Part shown: one piece after another, positions 1 to 8,937 of the stretch
How positions within the stretch are numbered: the first letter of the stretch is position 1
How the letters are laid out: every line of letters starts with the position of its first letter
Origin: Acidimicrobiia bacterium
GTDB taxonomy: Bacteria; Actinomycetota; Acidimicrobiia; Acidimicrobiales; Ilumatobacteraceae
Direction: 5' to 3'
Assembly (NCBI GenBank): GCA_009923785.1
Contig: RFSV01000010.1
Span: 1-43,191 of the forward strand
DNA length: 43,191 nucleotides
Notes under the pieces: model-generated
The model's database searches: none
Seen by the model: the letters and a program-made list of their open reading frames with translations, nothing else
Told to the model about the DNA's origin: nothing
Program-made: the position numbers and the translations under genes

Positions 1-1075
1 GATCGGCGGCATCGGATCGATCACCGGCGCCATTCTCGGAACGTTGCTCATCGTCGCCCTACCCCTCGTGTTCGACGGAACGAAACAAGTCGAGTTGTTC
101 GCCAGCGGCATCGGCATGCTCGTGGTACTTCTTTATTTCCCGAGTGGTCTGGTGTCGATCATTCACTCGGCTCGAGACAACCTCCTGATGTTCATCGCTC
201 GACGTAGCAACTGGAAGCCGCCGGTTCGTGCCGAAGGCGCAGCGGTCACATCGTTGTCGTCACGCTCGGGCGAGGCCTCCGACAATTCGCCCCTCGTCGT
301 TCGCGGCCTCTCGGTGAATCTCGGTGGTCGCGCCATCGTCACCGACGTGTCGATGGAAGTGCGGCCGGGCGAAATCGTCGGCCTGATCGGAACCAACGGT
401 GCAGGCAAGACAACCATCGTGAATGCAGTGTCGGGACTCGTGCCGTCGACAGGCGTCGTCGAACTCTTCGGCCGAGACGTCTCGGCGATGTCGGCCCATC
501 GCCGCTCACGGCTCGGCCAGGGTCGGGCCTTCCAGAACGCCCGGCTCTTCGCGTCACTCACGGTGCGCGAGACGATCATGGTGGCTCTCGAGGCTCGACA
601 GCGATCGCTGCTCGTGCCGTCACTTCTCGCTCTCCCGCCGTCGCCTTCGCACGAGGCGCGCAAGCGCCGCGAAGCCGACGAGGTGATCAGTTATTTGGGT
701 CTCGGTCGGTATGCCGACTCACTGATGGGCGAACTCTCCACCGGAACGCGGCGCATCGTCGAGCTCGGTGCGCTCATCGCTCTCGACTCTCGCCTCCTGC
801 TCCTCGACGAGCCGACGGCCGGTGTGGCTCAGAAGGAAACCGAAGCTTTCGCCCCTCTCATCCGCACCGTCAAGGACGAATTGGGCGCCGCAATTCTGAT
901 CATCGAACACGACATGCCGATGGTCATGTCGATCAGTGATCGCATCTACTGCCTCGAAGCGGGACAGGTGATCGCTGAGGGGGCACCGGCGGAGATTCGT
1001 TCGAATCCAGCGGTGATCGCGAGTTACCTCGGAACCGACGAGCGAGCGATCCAGCGCAGCAACACAGGGGAGTGA
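1..1075 (+). CDS. Fused branched-chain-type ABC permease/ATPase (LivM-LivG), 3' part
   Basis: Reading is open from base 2, so the gene starts before the window. The first ~60 codons are hydrophobic and look like the last helices of a LivM-type inner-membrane permease. A linker (~200-290) follows, then a complete LivG-type ATPase: Walker A GTNGAGKTT near 390-420, signature LSTGT near 735, Walker B LLLLDEPTAG near 800 and the switch histidine in IEHDM near 905. Permease-ATPase fusions of this kind are known in actinobacterial HAAT-family transporters. The product should power uptake of an amphipathic organic acid or branched-chain amino acid. Its stop overlaps the next start (GTGA, 1072-1075), which ties it to a dienoyl-CoA reductase-like enzyme and an acyl-CoA synthetase, so an organic-acid substrate is more likely than an amino acid. 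The substrate is inferred only. Confidence 0.9.
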   Translation, partial: IGGIGSITGAILGTLLIVALPLVFDGTKQVELFASGIGMLVVLLYFPSGLVSIIHSARDNLLMFIARRSNWKPPVRAEGAAVTSLSSRSGEASDNSPLVVRGLSVNLGGRAIVTDVSMEVRPGEIVGLIGTNGAGKTTIVNAVSGLVPSTGVVELFGRDVSAMSAHRRSRLGQGRAFQNARLFASLTVRETIMVALEARQRSLLVPSLLALPPSPSHEARKRREADEVISYLGLGRYADSLMGELSTGTRRIVELGALIALDSRLLLLDEPTAGVAQKETEAFAPLIRTVKDELGAAILIIEHDMPMVMSISDRIYCLEAGQVIAEGAPAEIRSNPAVIASYLGTDERAIQRSNTGE

Positions 1076-3192
1076 CGTCGGTGGTCTCGTCGTACTCGCA
1101 CGTTCTGGCCCCTGGCCGCATCGCCGGACTCGAACTCGACAACCGCGTGTTCCTGCCGGCGATGGACATGAATCTCTGCGAAGAGGGGCACATTTCCGAG
1201 GGCGAGATCGCGCACTATCGAGCCCGGGCCGCCGGTGGTACCGCCATGGTGATCACCGGAACCGGGGCGGTCGCGTGGCCGGTCGGGGCGACGTCTCGCC
1301 ATCAGCCAGCCTTCTCGAGCGACGACTACATCCCGGGACTGCGTCGGTTGGCCGATGCGGTGCACGAGGTGGGCGGCAAGTTGTGCATGCAGATGTGCCA
1401 TCACGGCAAGACGGCCAGTGTCGATTCGGCTGATGGACGTCCGCAACTTGTTCCCTCGTTGCCCGAAGGTTCGCTCGACATGTCGGCCTTACAAGACAAT
1501 CCGATGAGCGAGTTGATGGCCTTGGCCACTGCGTCGCAGGGCAAGAAGGCGACGTACAAGGTCGCCGATGAAGACGATCTGGCCTGGGTGATTGATCAAT
1601 TCGCGCAGGCGGCCCGTCGTATCAAGGCGGCCGGAGTCGATGCGGTCGAGATCCACGGAGCGCACGGCTATCTGATCTCGACCTTCCTGTCGGCTGGCTA
1701 CAACAAGAGGAACGATCGTTGGGGTGGAACGCTCGAGAACCGCGCTCGTCTCGCGTGCGAGGTGGTGCGCGCCGTGAAGGCCGAAGTCGGTCCCGATTTC
1801 CCAGTGATTGTGCGGCTCAACTCGTTCGAATACGGACTCGAAAACGGCCTCACCCCGAGCGAGACGGCGCGAGCGGCAGCACTCATCGAAGAGGCCGGAG
1901 CCGACGCCATTCACGTGTCGGCCAACGCACACAACCCCTTCCGCGATTTCACCGAAGGCCCTCTGCCATCAGAAGTCGGTCAGTACCGGGAGTTCGCCCG
2001 TACGGTCAAGAAGTACGTCACCATCCCGGTGATTGCCGTCGGCCGAGTGTTGCCCGAAGTCGCCGACGAGATGATCGCCGCCGGTGATTGCGACTTCGTC
2101 TCGATGGGTCGACAGTTGTTGGCCGACCCCGATCTCGTGAACAAGTTGAAGGCCGGACGTCGAGCTTCGGTTCGACCATGTATCAACTGCTACGTGTGCG
2201 TCGAACAGAATTTCTTCGATGGAACCCCGAAGTGCGCAGTCAATCCGGCCCTCGGCAACGAGTCTCTCGCCGTCGTTCCGAGGCTCGACGTAGAGCGTCG
2301 AGTCGTCGTGGTTGGCGGAGGTCCGGCTGGAATGGAAGCAGCGCGCGTGGCTGCCGAACGCAGAGCGAGCGTCACTCTTCTCGAAAAGGGTGACCGCCTC
2401 GGCGGAACGGTCTGGTTCTCGCAACTCACCACTCCAGCCAACGAACAACTCGTGACGTGGCTGACCCACGAGATCGAAAGGCTGGGAGTCGACGTCCGAC
2501 TGAACACCCGAGCCGACGTGGCGACCGTGGGAGACCTCCGACCAGATGTCGTGGTCGTGGCGACGGGTGCCAAGCGCGGAGTTCCGGCGATTCCGGGCGC
2601 TGACCTTCCGCATGTGCGGACCGGCGACCAGTTGCGGGCTCTCATCGCCGGCGAGGACGGTGCCGCCGGTCTCGGGGCGGTTTCGCAACTCGTGGTCGGT
2701 ATCGGCCGGCGTCTCGGAGTGCTCGCATCTCCGGCCCGAATTCGGACCCTGTCGAAACGGTGGATGCCGATCGGCAAGAACGTCGTCGTTCTGGGCGGAG
2801 GGTTGGTGGGTCTCGAGTTGGCCGAGTTCTTGGCCGAGCGGGGTCGGACCGTCACCGTGATCGAAGAGGGAGCCCACCTCGGGCTGCCGATGGCCATGCC
2901 GCGTCGATGGACGGCCGTTGGCACGGCCAGTCGACACGGTGTCACTCTCGTACGAAACGCTGCACCCGTGTCGATTTCGACCACGTCTGTTCGCTACCGA
3001 GTTGGTGAGGACGAATTCGAGGTGCCAGCAAACGATGTGGTGGTGGCCTCGTACGTATCGGCCGACTCCAGCGTCGCCGACGCATTGCGGTCTGGCGGGT
3101 TCGACGTTCGGTTGGCCGGTGACGCGATGGACGTGGGCTACATCGAAGGTGCGATGCACTCCGCCCATGCCGTGGCGCGCGAGATCCGATGA
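1072..3192 (+). CDS. FeS-flavoenzyme of the 2,4-dienoyl-CoA reductase / old yellow enzyme family
   Basis: 706 aa. The N-terminal ~365 residues form an FMN TIM barrel of the old yellow enzyme type, with the HGAHGYL and NKRNDRWGG motifs. Next is a cysteine cluster (C370, C373, C376, C388) for a 4Fe-4S centre, then two Rossmann motifs, GGGPAGMEAA near 425 for FAD and GGGLVGLELA near 580 for NAD(P)H. This is the architecture of FadH and of bile-acid or steroid enoate reductases, which pass hydride from NAD(P)H through FAD and FeS to FMN and reduce conjugated C=C bonds. The cluster spacing here is CX2CX2CX11C, one residue shorter than the CX2CX3CX11C of classical FadH. The GTG start overlaps the transporter stop and the gene's TGA overlaps the next ATG, so it is mid-operon. 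The exact substrate cannot be read from sequence. Confidence 0.92.
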   Translation: MTSVVSSYSHVLAPGRIAGLELDNRVFLPAMDMNLCEEGHISEGEIAHYRARAAGGTAMVITGTGAVAWPVGATSRHQPAFSSDDYIPGLRRLADAVHEVGGKLCMQMCHHGKTASVDSADGRPQLVPSLPEGSLDMSALQDNPMSELMALATASQGKKATYKVADEDDLAWVIDQFAQAARRIKAAGVDAVEIHGAHGYLISTFLSAGYNKRNDRWGGTLENRARLACEVVRAVKAEVGPDFPVIVRLNSFEYGLENGLTPSETARAAALIEEAGADAIHVSANAHNPFRDFTEGPLPSEVGQYREFARTVKKYVTIPVIAVGRVLPEVADEMIAAGDCDFVSMGRQLLADPDLVNKLKAGRRASVRPCINCYVCVEQNFFDGTPKCAVNPALGNESLAVVPRLDVERRVVVVGGGPAGMEAARVAAERRASVTLLEKGDRLGGTVWFSQLTTPANEQLVTWLTHEIERLGVDVRLNTRADVATVGDLRPDVVVVATGAKRGVPAIPGADLPHVRTGDQLRALIAGEDGAAGLGAVSQLVVGIGRRLGVLASPARIRTLSKRWMPIGKNVVVLGGGLVGLELAEFLAERGRTVTVIEEGAHLGLPMAMPRRWTAVGTASRHGVTLVRNAAPVSISTTSVRYRVGEDEFEVPANDVVVASYVSADSSVADALRSGGFDVRLAGDAMDVGYIEGAMHSAHAVAREIR

Positions 3193-4901
3193 CACTCGGG
3201 GAAGCCCACGCGGTGACGTTCGCCGATCACGTTCGGGCGCGCGCGAACGACGACTCGATCGCCCTCAAGTTCGACGATCGTCAGTGGACCTACCGCGCGT
3301 GGTGCGACGAGGTCGCCGTCCGGGCGGCGTGGTGGCGATCGGTGATGGCGGAGCGGGCGGAGGGCACACCTCCGCATATCGGCGTCCTCCTCGACAACAC
3401 CCCCGAATTCACCATGTGGCTCGGTGCCGCAGCGGTGGTCGGTGCTGCGGTCGTCGGCATCAATCCCACCCGACGTGGGGCCGAACTCGAGCGCGACATC
3501 ACGTTCACCGACTGTCAGGTTGTGATCACCGAGCCGTCTCAGGTCGAACTGCTCGACGGCCTCGACCTCGGTGCGGCCGGATCGGTGGGTGGTGATCACG
3601 TTCTCGTGGTCGACACCGACCAGCATCGAAATGTGCTTCGACCATTCGCCGGCAGTCGGCTTCCCACGGCCGAAGAATGCCCCGTCGACCCGACCGACAA
3701 CTTCCTCCTCGTGTTCACCTCCGGGACGAGCGGTGCTCCGAAGGCCGTCATCACGACTCATCGTCGTCTGATGTTCGTCACCCAATCGATGATTGCGATC
3801 ACTCAATTGACCGCTGACGACACGACGTACATCTCGATGCCGCTCTTCCACTCGAACGCTCTTTTCACGGCGTGGGCGCCATCGGTTGCCAGCGGTGCGG
3901 CCGTGGCCCTACGACGCAAGTTCTCGGCATCGGAATTTCTCTCCGACGTACGGCAGTACGGCGCGACCTACTTCAACTACGTGGGTAAGCCGCTCACCTA
4001 CATCCTCGCCATTCCCGAACGGGCCGACGACTCCGACAATCCGCTTCGGCGTGGATTCGGCAACGAGGGCTCCGAGGTCGACATCGCACGTTTCGCGGCG
4101 CGATTCGGCTGCGTTCTCACCGACGGATACGGGCAGACCGAGACCGGCGCTTCGATCGTGCGGGTTCCCGACATGCCGACCGGGTCGCTCGGCGTCGCCG
4201 CACAGGACTCGATCATGGTTCTCGACCCCGAGACCGGAAACGAATGTCCGCGAGCTCGCTTCGACGAGTCGGGCCGACTGGTGAACGGCGAAGAGGCGAC
4301 CGGTGAAATCGTCAACACCGGAGGGGGAACCTTCGAGGGCTACTGGAACAACGACGAGGCCAACCGTGAACGTCTTCGCAACGGCGCCTACTGGACGGGC
4401 GACCTCGCCTACCGCGACGAGAAAGGTTTCTTCTACTTTGCCGGCCGAACTTCTGATTGGCTTCGCGTCGACGGAGAGAATTTCGCGGCAGCTCCGATCG
4501 AACGCATCGTGATGCGTCATCCGAAGGTTCTTCTTGCCGCCGTGTACGGCGTTCCTGATGTCGATGCGGGCGATCGAGCCATGGTCGCTTTGCAACTCCA
4601 GCCCGGAACGACGTTCGATATCGACGAATTCGTCGGATTCTTGACCAGTCAAGGCGATCTCGGCCCGAAGTGGATTCCCACGTACGTGGAAGTGGTCGAC
4701 GAACTCCCGCTCACTCAGACCAACAAGGTGGTGAAGCGCGAGCTGGTGGCGAGGCGCTGGCATTCGGTGGAACGACGCGACGACGCCCGGATCTGGTTCC
4801 GTCCGGGCAAGTCTCTCGACTTCGTGTCGTTCACCCGTGACGATGCCACGCGTCTACGCCAGGCCTTCGAGATCGCTGGGCGCAGCCAACTACTCGACTG
4901 A
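3189..4901 (+). CDS. Acyl-CoA synthetase (AMP-dependent ligase, FadD17/FATP-like)
   Basis: 570 aa ANL-superfamily enzyme that activates a carboxylic acid to its acyl-AMP and then its CoA thioester. The phosphate-binding loop FTSGTSGAPKA lies near residue 176, motif GYGQTET near 316, YWTGD near 398, the hinge region with FYFAGRTSDWLRVDGEN near 415, and a C-terminal lysine region near 518 (NKVVKRE). The ATG overlaps the upstream TGA (ATGA). It is similar throughout to the second synthetase at 7276-8937, so the two are paralogues, perhaps for different ring or side-chain acids. The gene ends 4 nt before the convergent quinone oxidoreductase and no convincing terminator separates them. Confidence 0.92.
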   Translation: MTLGEAHAVTFADHVRARANDDSIALKFDDRQWTYRAWCDEVAVRAAWWRSVMAERAEGTPPHIGVLLDNTPEFTMWLGAAAVVGAAVVGINPTRRGAELERDITFTDCQVVITEPSQVELLDGLDLGAAGSVGGDHVLVVDTDQHRNVLRPFAGSRLPTAEECPVDPTDNFLLVFTSGTSGAPKAVITTHRRLMFVTQSMIAITQLTADDTTYISMPLFHSNALFTAWAPSVASGAAVALRRKFSASEFLSDVRQYGATYFNYVGKPLTYILAIPERADDSDNPLRRGFGNEGSEVDIARFAARFGCVLTDGYGQTETGASIVRVPDMPTGSLGVAAQDSIMVLDPETGNECPRARFDESGRLVNGEEATGEIVNTGGGTFEGYWNNDEANRERLRNGAYWTGDLAYRDEKGFFYFAGRTSDWLRVDGENFAAAPIERIVMRHPKVLLAAVYGVPDVDAGDRAMVALQLQPGTTFDIDEFVGFLTSQGDLGPKWIPTYVEVVDELPLTQTNKVVKRELVARRWHSVERRDDARIWFRPGKSLDFVSFTRDDATRLRQAFEIAGRSQLLD

Positions 4902-4905
4902 ACAA

Positions 4906-5880
4906 TTAGGGCACGAGGGCGATCTTGCCGGCCACTTTGCGATCCTCGAGGTCCTGAAGGGCTCGTGCAGCGTCGACGAGGGGATAGGTGACCGGTTCGA
5001 CCGGACGTAGACGGCCATCAGCGACGAAGCGCAGCACGTCTTGGAGCATCGCGTCGTTGGCGGCGGGATTCTTTCCGGCCCAGCCTCCCCAGTCCACGCC
5101 GGTCACTCGCCGGTTGCGCAACAACACCTGATTGGCCGGGAGTTTCGGAATCCCGGCCACGAAGCCGATCACCAGATACTGGCCATCGTCGTTCAGCGCA
5201 CGTAGCGACACTTCGCCGAACTCACCGCCGACCGGGTCGTACACGTAGTCGACGCCTCCGCCCGAGATCTGCTTGGCCGCTTCTTTGATCTCGTCGGCTG
5301 TCAGACGGGAATCGATCGCAGCCTCGGCGCCGCGATCGGTGGCGAGGGCCCGCTTGTCATCGGTCGACGCAACGGCGATCACTCGCAGACCGAGGGCCCG
5401 ACCCACGTCGACGGCAGCCAGTCCCACGCCACTTCCGGCTCCGGACACGAGAAGCCATTTGCCGGCTTCCACATGGGCTCGCTCGACGAGTGCGAACCAG
5501 GCGGTGAGGTAGCTCTGCATGAACGTCGCGGCCTGGCCGTCGGAGAGCGTGTCGGGGAGGACGATGATGCGCTTCGCGGGAACCACGACTTCGTCGGAGT
5601 ATCCACCGAGACCGACATTGGCGAACACTCGCTGGCCCACGGTCACATCGGTGACGTCGGGAGCCACCTCGGTGACACGTCCCACCACTTCCATGCCGGG
5701 GACGAACGGTGTGGGTGGCTTGATCTGGTACTTGCCCTGAACGAAGAGACCATCGACGAAGTTCACACCGCATGCGCTCACGTCGATGCGGACGCACGAC
5801 GGAAACATCTCGGGTGAAGGACGTTCCTCCACCACAAGTTGATCGATGGGTGCGAATGTACGGCAGACAACGGCGCGCAT
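4906..5880 (-). CDS. Zinc-independent quinone oxidoreductase (MDR family)
   Basis: 324 aa NADPH:quinone reductase-like member of the medium-chain dehydrogenase/reductase superfamily: N-terminal GroES-like fold (ACGVNFVDGLFVQGKYQ near 50) and Rossmann domain with the nucleotide motif GAGSGVGLAA near 150. No zinc-binding cysteine set is visible, as expected for the QOR branch. The ATG at 5880 is chosen because the family N-terminus (MRAVV) begins there and a -10 box TACCGT sits 6 nt upstream, although the frame stays open farther upstream. Its likely role is reduction of quinones or enoyl compounds with NADPH. It is transcribed divergently from the SDR at 5966 and converges on the acyl-CoA synthetase. 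Confidence 0.9.
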   Translation of the reverse strand: MRAVVCRTFAPIDQLVVEERPSPEMFPSCVRIDVSACGVNFVDGLFVQGKYQIKPPTPFVPGMEVVGRVTEVAPDVTDVTVGQRVFANVGLGGYSDEVVVPAKRIIVLPDTLSDGQAATFMQSYLTAWFALVERAHVEAGKWLLVSGAGSGVGLAAVDVGRALGLRVIAVASTDDKRALATDRGAEAAIDSRLTADEIKEAAKQISGGGVDYVYDPVGGEFGEVSLRALNDDGQYLVIGFVAGIPKLPANQVLLRNRRVTGVDWGGWAGKNPAANDAMLQDVLRFVADGRLRPVEPVTYPLVDAARALQDLEDRKVAGKIALVP

Positions 5881-5886
5881 GGGAGA

Positions 5887-5892
5887 ACGGTA
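5887..5892 (-). promoter_or_regulatory. -10 element, leaderless promoter of quinone oxidoreductase
   Basis: TACCGT on the minus strand, with 6 nt to the ATG at 5880. This spacing places transcription start at or next to the start codon. There is no Shine-Dalgarno sequence. Confidence 0.6.
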
Positions 5893-5965
5893 GGCGATCT
5901 GACACACTTGACATGAACCGGCCCTTCGACCGAGAGGGGCGACGACAGACAAGGCGGAGACGGCC

Positions 5966-6751
5966 ATGGGAACCATCTGCGTGACTGGAACGGCGTCGGG
6001 AATCGGCGCCGCCACCAAGGCACTCCTCGAGAGTCGTGGCCATCGAGTCATCGGAGTCGATCTGCACGACGCCGATGTCACAGGTGACCTGTCGCAGCCC
6101 GCTGATCGCGAGCGCATCGTGGCCGAAGTGACCTCCGCGTGTGGTGGCGCCCTCGACGGCCTCGTTCCGTGCGCGGGTCTCAGTACTCCTGCCCCCAACC
6201 GACTCATCGTGTCGGTCAACTTCTACGGAACCCTTGCCGTGGTGAACGGATTGCGTCCGGCGTTGGCGAAAGGCACCGATCCAGCGGTCGTCATGGTCTC
6301 GTCGAATTCCACCACGATGACACCGGGCCTACCGGTCGACGAAGCAATGGCGTATCTGAACTCCGATGAGTCGGTCATGGTCGAGCGTTACGCCGACCCC
6401 GCCGCGTTTCTCGCCTATCCGGCTGGAAAACTCGCCATCGCTTTCTGGACGCGGATGAACGCGCCGGGATGGATGAAGTACGGCATTCGCCTCAACGCGG
6501 TGGCTCCCGGCGTGATCGACACGGCCATGACCCGACCACTCCTCGACGATCCAAACATGAAGTCGGCTCTCGAGCACATTCCGATTCCGCGCGGCCGATG
6601 GGGCAAACCCGAGGAGATCGCGAACGCCATCGGGTTCCTTGTGTCCCCCGACTCGTCATACGTCGTCGGGCAAGTTCTCTTCGTCGACGGTGGAACCGAC
6701 GCGATGCTGCAGCCCACGGCCCATCCGCACCCGCTTCCCGGAGGTCGGTGA
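5966..6751 (+). CDS. SDR oxidoreductase resembling 3-alpha-hydroxysteroid dehydrogenase
   Basis: 261 aa classical short-chain dehydrogenase: cofactor motif GTASGIG at 8-14, serine at 112-113, catalytic Y151-PAG-K155. Several features match Comamonas-type 3-alpha-hydroxysteroid dehydrogenase HsdA rather than FabG: the very early glycine motif, a long insert between catalytic Ser and Tyr (~120-150), and a C-terminus of the form DGG.DAMLQPT. It would oxidise a ring hydroxyl with NAD(P)+. A purine-rich ribosome site (AAGGCGGAG, ~5948-5959) precedes the ATG, unlike the leaderless genes nearby. It is followed after 3 nt by a SnoaL-like gene. The steroid assignment comes from remembered family features, not a search. 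Confidence 0.85.
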   Translation: MGTICVTGTASGIGAATKALLESRGHRVIGVDLHDADVTGDLSQPADRERIVAEVTSACGGALDGLVPCAGLSTPAPNRLIVSVNFYGTLAVVNGLRPALAKGTDPAVVMVSSNSTTMTPGLPVDEAMAYLNSDESVMVERYADPAAFLAYPAGKLAIAFWTRMNAPGWMKYGIRLNAVAPGVIDTAMTRPLLDDPNMKSALEHIPIPRGRWGKPEEIANAIGFLVSPDSSYVVGQVLFVDGGTDAMLQPTAHPHPLPGGR

Positions 6752-6754
6752 CCC

Positions 6755-7279
6755 GTGGCCTTCCGCGACATCGATCCGGTCGCGTGGCTCGTTGCCTGTG
6801 AGGACATTCGGCAGCTGGCGAGTCGCTATGCGATCCACTACGGAGCACGAGATCTCGATCCATTGGTCGGATTGTTCGTACCCGACATCCGAGTCACTCG
6901 CGAGACCTCGGGCCGTCAGGCCTTGAAAGAGTCGTTCGACGGGCAGTTCCGTTCACTCGGTCGCGTCATTCTCCAGGTGTCGAACCACCTCATCGAGGTG
7001 AGCGGCCCCGACGACGCCACGGGCATCGTGTCGTGTCGAGGTGAGATTGAGGATTCGCTCGGTAACTGGATCGTTCACCAGATTCAGTACCACGACACGT
7101 ACCGCCGAGTGGACGGGGCGTGGGGCTTCGTGAAGCGACGACATCTGTTGTGGTACGGACACGACATGGCGAATCCGCCGGTCGGTCTTCCCGACGCCAA
7201 TTGGCCGACCAACCAGACCGGAAAGGGCGAATTGCCCGAGTGTCTGGAGTCGTGGCAGAACTGGACAGCGTCCCTTTAG
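6755..7279 (+). CDS. SnoaL-like / NTF2-fold protein
   Basis: 174 aa. The N-terminal pattern (EDIRQLASRYAIHYGARDLDPLVGLF) and the following WxFxxR-type strand (WGFVKRRHLLWYG) are typical of the SnoaL-4/nuclear-transport-factor-2 fold, which includes ketosteroid isomerases, dehydratases and dioxygenase small subunits. The GTG start has GGAGG at 6740-6744, 10 nt upstream, and follows the SDR stop by 3 nt, so both are one transcript. It may isomerise or dehydrate the product of that SDR. Its stop codon is interlocked with that of the convergent synthetase (TTAG, 7276-7279). The fold is fairly sure; the reaction is unknown. Confidence 0.8.
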   Translation: MAFRDIDPVAWLVACEDIRQLASRYAIHYGARDLDPLVGLFVPDIRVTRETSGRQALKESFDGQFRSLGRVILQVSNHLIEVSGPDDATGIVSCRGEIEDSLGNWIVHQIQYHDTYRRVDGAWGFVKRRHLLWYGHDMANPPVGLPDANWPTNQTGKGELPECLESWQNWTASL

Positions 7280-8937
7280 AGCCCTGACAGCACGTGTGTT
7301 CTCCCATTCGCGTGGAACAGTCGTTCGAGTTCGTCCTTGTCGTCCCCGGTCATTGCCCGTAAAGGGGCGTTGCGTTCGGGGCGCCAGTAGATCGTCTCGT
7401 CGGTGCGCCACCGCTCGGCACGCAGGGGCGGTTTGTGCACCTTGTTGTTGGCCGTGAGCGGAATTCCCGAGGAGACGCGTACGAGTCGAGGACTCCACTT
7501 CGTGCCGAGATCACGTTGGTCGGCGAGGAAGGTGTCGAACGCGGTGGGATCGAAGGTGTCACCGTCAGCCATCTCGACTGCTGCCATCACCATGTCGCCA
7601 GTCACCGGATCGGGGACCGGGTACACGGCGCACATGACCACACCGGGGAAGCGAGCGATGATGTTCTCGACCGGTGCGCCGGCAAAATTCTCGCTGTCGA
7701 CCCGCAGCCAGTCGGCGCTACGACCTCCGAAGTAGAAAAAGCCGTCGACATCGCGGAAGGCGAGGTCTCCGGTCCAATACCACCCGTTGCGAACGCGATC
7801 GATCGTTGCGTCGGAGTTGTTGTAGTAGCCCTCGAACGACTCGCCTCCACCGACGCGCACGAGTTCTCCGATGCATTCGGGATTCGTGATCCCTCCGTGA
7901 GCGTCGAAGATGACGCGCGGGCATTCCTCGAGGGTCGAGGGATCGACGACCATGATCTGGCCGGCCATGTCGGGTCGTTCGCGCCCAAGAGCATTGGAGG
8001 GGGTATCGGGAGTTCGCAGGATGGCGACCACGCTCTCGCTCGATCCGTAGCCTTCCACGAGCGGGCAGCCGAATCTCTCGAGGAATCGTTCACGATCGAG
8101 TGCACTCGCCTCGGTGCCGAATCCCATACGCAAACGGTGATCACGATCGTAGGAAGTGGATGGTTGGCCAAGTACATAGGCGACGGTGCGACCCACGTAG
8201 GTGAAATAGGTGCAGTCGTATGTTCGAACGTCGGTGAGGAATTGGCTGGCCGAGAACTTGCGTCTCAGTACGACCTGCGCCCCGACGGCGAGAGCAGGGC
8301 CCCAACAAGCGAAGAGTGCGTTGCCGTGGAATAGCGGCATCGGGCAGTAGCAGACTTCGTCACGCGTCACCCCGTAGATCTGGCCGGCCCGTACTGCAGT
8401 TTCGGCCATTCGATCATTGGTGCACACCACTGCTTTCGGAGCGCTCGTCGAACCCGAGGTGAACAACAAGAAGAGCGGAAGCGATCCATCGGGCTCGGAA
8501 TCGGGGAGGGGTGAATCGCGATGTCGGTCGATGCGACGTCGCACCTCGTCGTCATCGATGTCGAAGATCGCGTCGTCTGCCACACCCAGATCCAATTCGG
8601 CGAGGAGATCGATCCCGGTGCGGTCGGAGACGATCATCTGGCAGTCGGTGTGCCGGACGTCGCGAGCCAACTCCGATCCTCGCCGGGTGGGATTCACACC
8701 GACGATGCAAGCCCCCACGAGAGCTGCACCGCCGATCCAAAAGAGATAGTCGGGAACGTTCTCGAGCAGGACGCCGACATGTGGCGGCCGAGTCGGGTCG
8801 AGGGTGTCGGCGAGAACGGCGGCTCGGGCCGCCGACTCTCGCACGATCTCGTCCCACGTCCAGACTTTTTCCTCGAACCGGTAGCCGATCGCCGAGTCGC
8901 CGATGCGGGCTCGGAGAAGTTCACCGACGGTGCTCAC
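7276..8937 (-). CDS. Acyl-CoA synthetase (AMP-dependent ligase), second paralogue
   Basis: 553 aa ANL enzyme with LFTSGSTSAPKAV (phosphate loop), GYGSSES, YWTGDLAFRD and the hinge FYFGGRSADWLRVDSEN. GTG at 8937 is chosen because it overlaps the upstream amidohydrolase TGA (GTGA) and gives an N-terminus MSTVGELLRAR that lines up with the paralogue at 3189; the reading frame continues upstream but without family-like sequence. It is the last gene of a three-gene minus-strand operon (SDR, amidohydrolase, synthetase). Expected reaction: ATP-dependent thioesterification of an organic acid. Confidence 0.92.
   Translation of the reverse strand: MSTVGELLRARIGDSAIGYRFEEKVWTWDEIVRESAARAAVLADTLDPTRPPHVGVLLENVPDYLFWIGGAALVGACIVGVNPTRRGSELARDVRHTDCQMIVSDRTGIDLLAELDLGVADDAIFDIDDDEVRRRIDRHRDSPLPDSEPDGSLPLFLLFTSGSTSAPKAVVCTNDRMAETAVRAGQIYGVTRDEVCYCPMPLFHGNALFACWGPALAVGAQVVLRRKFSASQFLTDVRTYDCTYFTYVGRTVAYVLGQPSTSYDRDHRLRMGFGTEASALDRERFLERFGCPLVEGYGSSESVVAILRTPDTPSNALGRERPDMAGQIMVVDPSTLEECPRVIFDAHGGITNPECIGELVRVGGGESFEGYYNNSDATIDRVRNGWYWTGDLAFRDVDGFFYFGGRSADWLRVDSENFAGAPVENIIARFPGVVMCAVYPVPDPVTGDMVMAAVEMADGDTFDPTAFDTFLADQRDLGTKWSPRLVRVSSGIPLTANNKVHKPPLRAERWRTDETIYWRPERNAPLRAMTGDDKDELERLFHANGRTHVLSGL

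Noticed and set aside
1969-3195. Long minus-strand open frame (408 codons) opposite the flavoenzyme gene
   Set aside because: Composition is His/Arg/Asp-rich shadow sequence of a well-supported gene; no family pattern or start signal. Similar antisense frames at 8511-10211 (+) and 28737-30101 (-) are rejected for the same reason.
4906-6219. Quinone oxidoreductase extended to 437 codons
   Set aside because: The first 113 codons run over the divergent SDR gene and are not family-like; the start at 5880 has its own -10 box.
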